Below, piece by piece: positions 63,852-64,000 of a DNA stretch of 64,000 bases. The notes under the pieces are model-generated. The model did no database searches. It was not told where the DNA came from and saw nothing but the letters and a program-made list of their open reading frames with translations. Made by a program: the position numbers and the translations under genes. Positions within the stretch are counted from its first letter, which is position 1. Every line of letters begins with the position of its first letter. The stretch covers positions 2,204,001 to 2,268,000 of the forward strand of contig NZ_CP060436.1 in the NCBI RefSeq assembly GCF_003590145.2, read 5' to 3'. The DNA is from Pseudooceanicola algae (GTDB taxonomy: Bacteria; Pseudomonadota; Alphaproteobacteria; Rhodobacterales; Rhodobacteraceae).

Positions 63852-64000
63852 CGCGCCTCTCCCGCTGGCGCGGCGCCATCGGTTTGGGCATCTGCGGGGC
63901 TGAAGGTCTCGTCGATGACATGGACGGCCCGGTCGGGAATGACCACGGCCAGGTCTTCGCCGGCGCGAAAACCCGCGACCCGCATGGCCGGCTGCTTGAT
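63836..64000 (-). CDS. ABC transporter ATP-binding protein, C-terminal part (PotA-like)
   Basis: 54 codons before the TGA at 63838-63836; the rest lies outside the window. MRVAGFRAGEDLAVVIPDRAVHVI resembles the TOBE-type C-terminal domain of PotA/FbpC-class ATPases. It overlaps the start of the FAD enzyme gene by 16 bases. The family call is moderate because the ATPase core is not visible. Confidence 0.65.
   Translation of the reverse strand: MKQPAMRVAGFRAGEDLAVVIPDRAVHVIDETFSPADAQTDGAAPAGEARCSRT

Noticed and set aside
1-64000. CRISPR array or intact insertion sequence
   Set aside because: No regularly spaced repeat array longer than the three phased octamers, and no transposase with terminal inverted repeats was seen.

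Overview
The window is high-GC alphaproteobacterial DNA, most probably from a Rhodobacteraceae (Roseobacter-group) genome. The signs are a ParC with the alphaproteobacterial GNIDGDNPAA signature, a HIG1-type twin-membrane protein next to a PduO-type adenosyltransferase, a ChvE-GguAB sugar importer with a GbpR-type regulator, and dense overlapping operons with GTGA/ATGA junctions.

Layout. 1-7856 is core-like chromosome: parC, two bacterial SH3 proteins, an SDR, a HIG1 protein, a cobalamin adenosyltransferase, a membrane protein and a D-2-hydroxyacid dehydrogenase. 7985-8059 is tRNA-Gln(TTG), the attachment gene of an integrated island. A complete tyrosine integrase sits just downstream (8226-10259). 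Next come an XRE regulator facing a previously unlisted 54-codon ORF across a perfect palindrome, an unrecognised four-gene secreted/periplasmic module built around a trypsin-like protease (10922-14316), a uracil-DNA-glycosylase-like protein, and a COG1112-type helicase with a C-terminal PLD nuclease motif that resembles Mokosh type II (15458-18853). The island ends at 19459-19475 in a copy of the tRNA 3' end. That copy is followed by a second, truncated copy of the integrase, so two related elements were inserted one after the other.

20289-26662 holds a YHYH protein, a metallophosphoesterase and a LysR-linked ABC importer of the Fe3+/2-aminoethylphosphonate class. 27156-40812 is a long sugar acid locus: GbpR, ChvE-GguA-GguB, L-arabonate dehydratase, a Gfo/Idh/MocA aldose dehydrogenase, L-KDA dehydratase, alpha-ketoglutarate semialdehyde dehydrogenase, DgoK, DgoA, an SMP-30 lactonase and a mutarotase. 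Together these can take L-arabinose to alpha-ketoglutarate and, with a shared dehydratase, D-galactose to pyruvate and glyceraldehyde-3-phosphate.

41174-44522 holds a Rieske-family oxygenase that lacks its Rieske cluster segment and a monomeric isocitrate dehydrogenase. 45604-52211 is a GntR-controlled spermidine/putrescine-class ABC importer operon ending in a hydantoin-racemase-like and an allantoinase-like (polysaccharide deacetylase fold) enzyme. 54883-61503 is a sulfate-ester locus: sulfatase, SsuABC-like importer, GntR/UTRA repressor and formylglycine-generating enzyme, with a 26-bp perfect palindrome between the divergent units. The right end carries an Ldh-family dehydrogenase, a DadA-like FAD enzyme and the C-terminal end of an ABC ATPase.

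The best candidate for something undescribed is the secreted protease module in the tRNA-Gln island, next to the Mokosh-like helicase.
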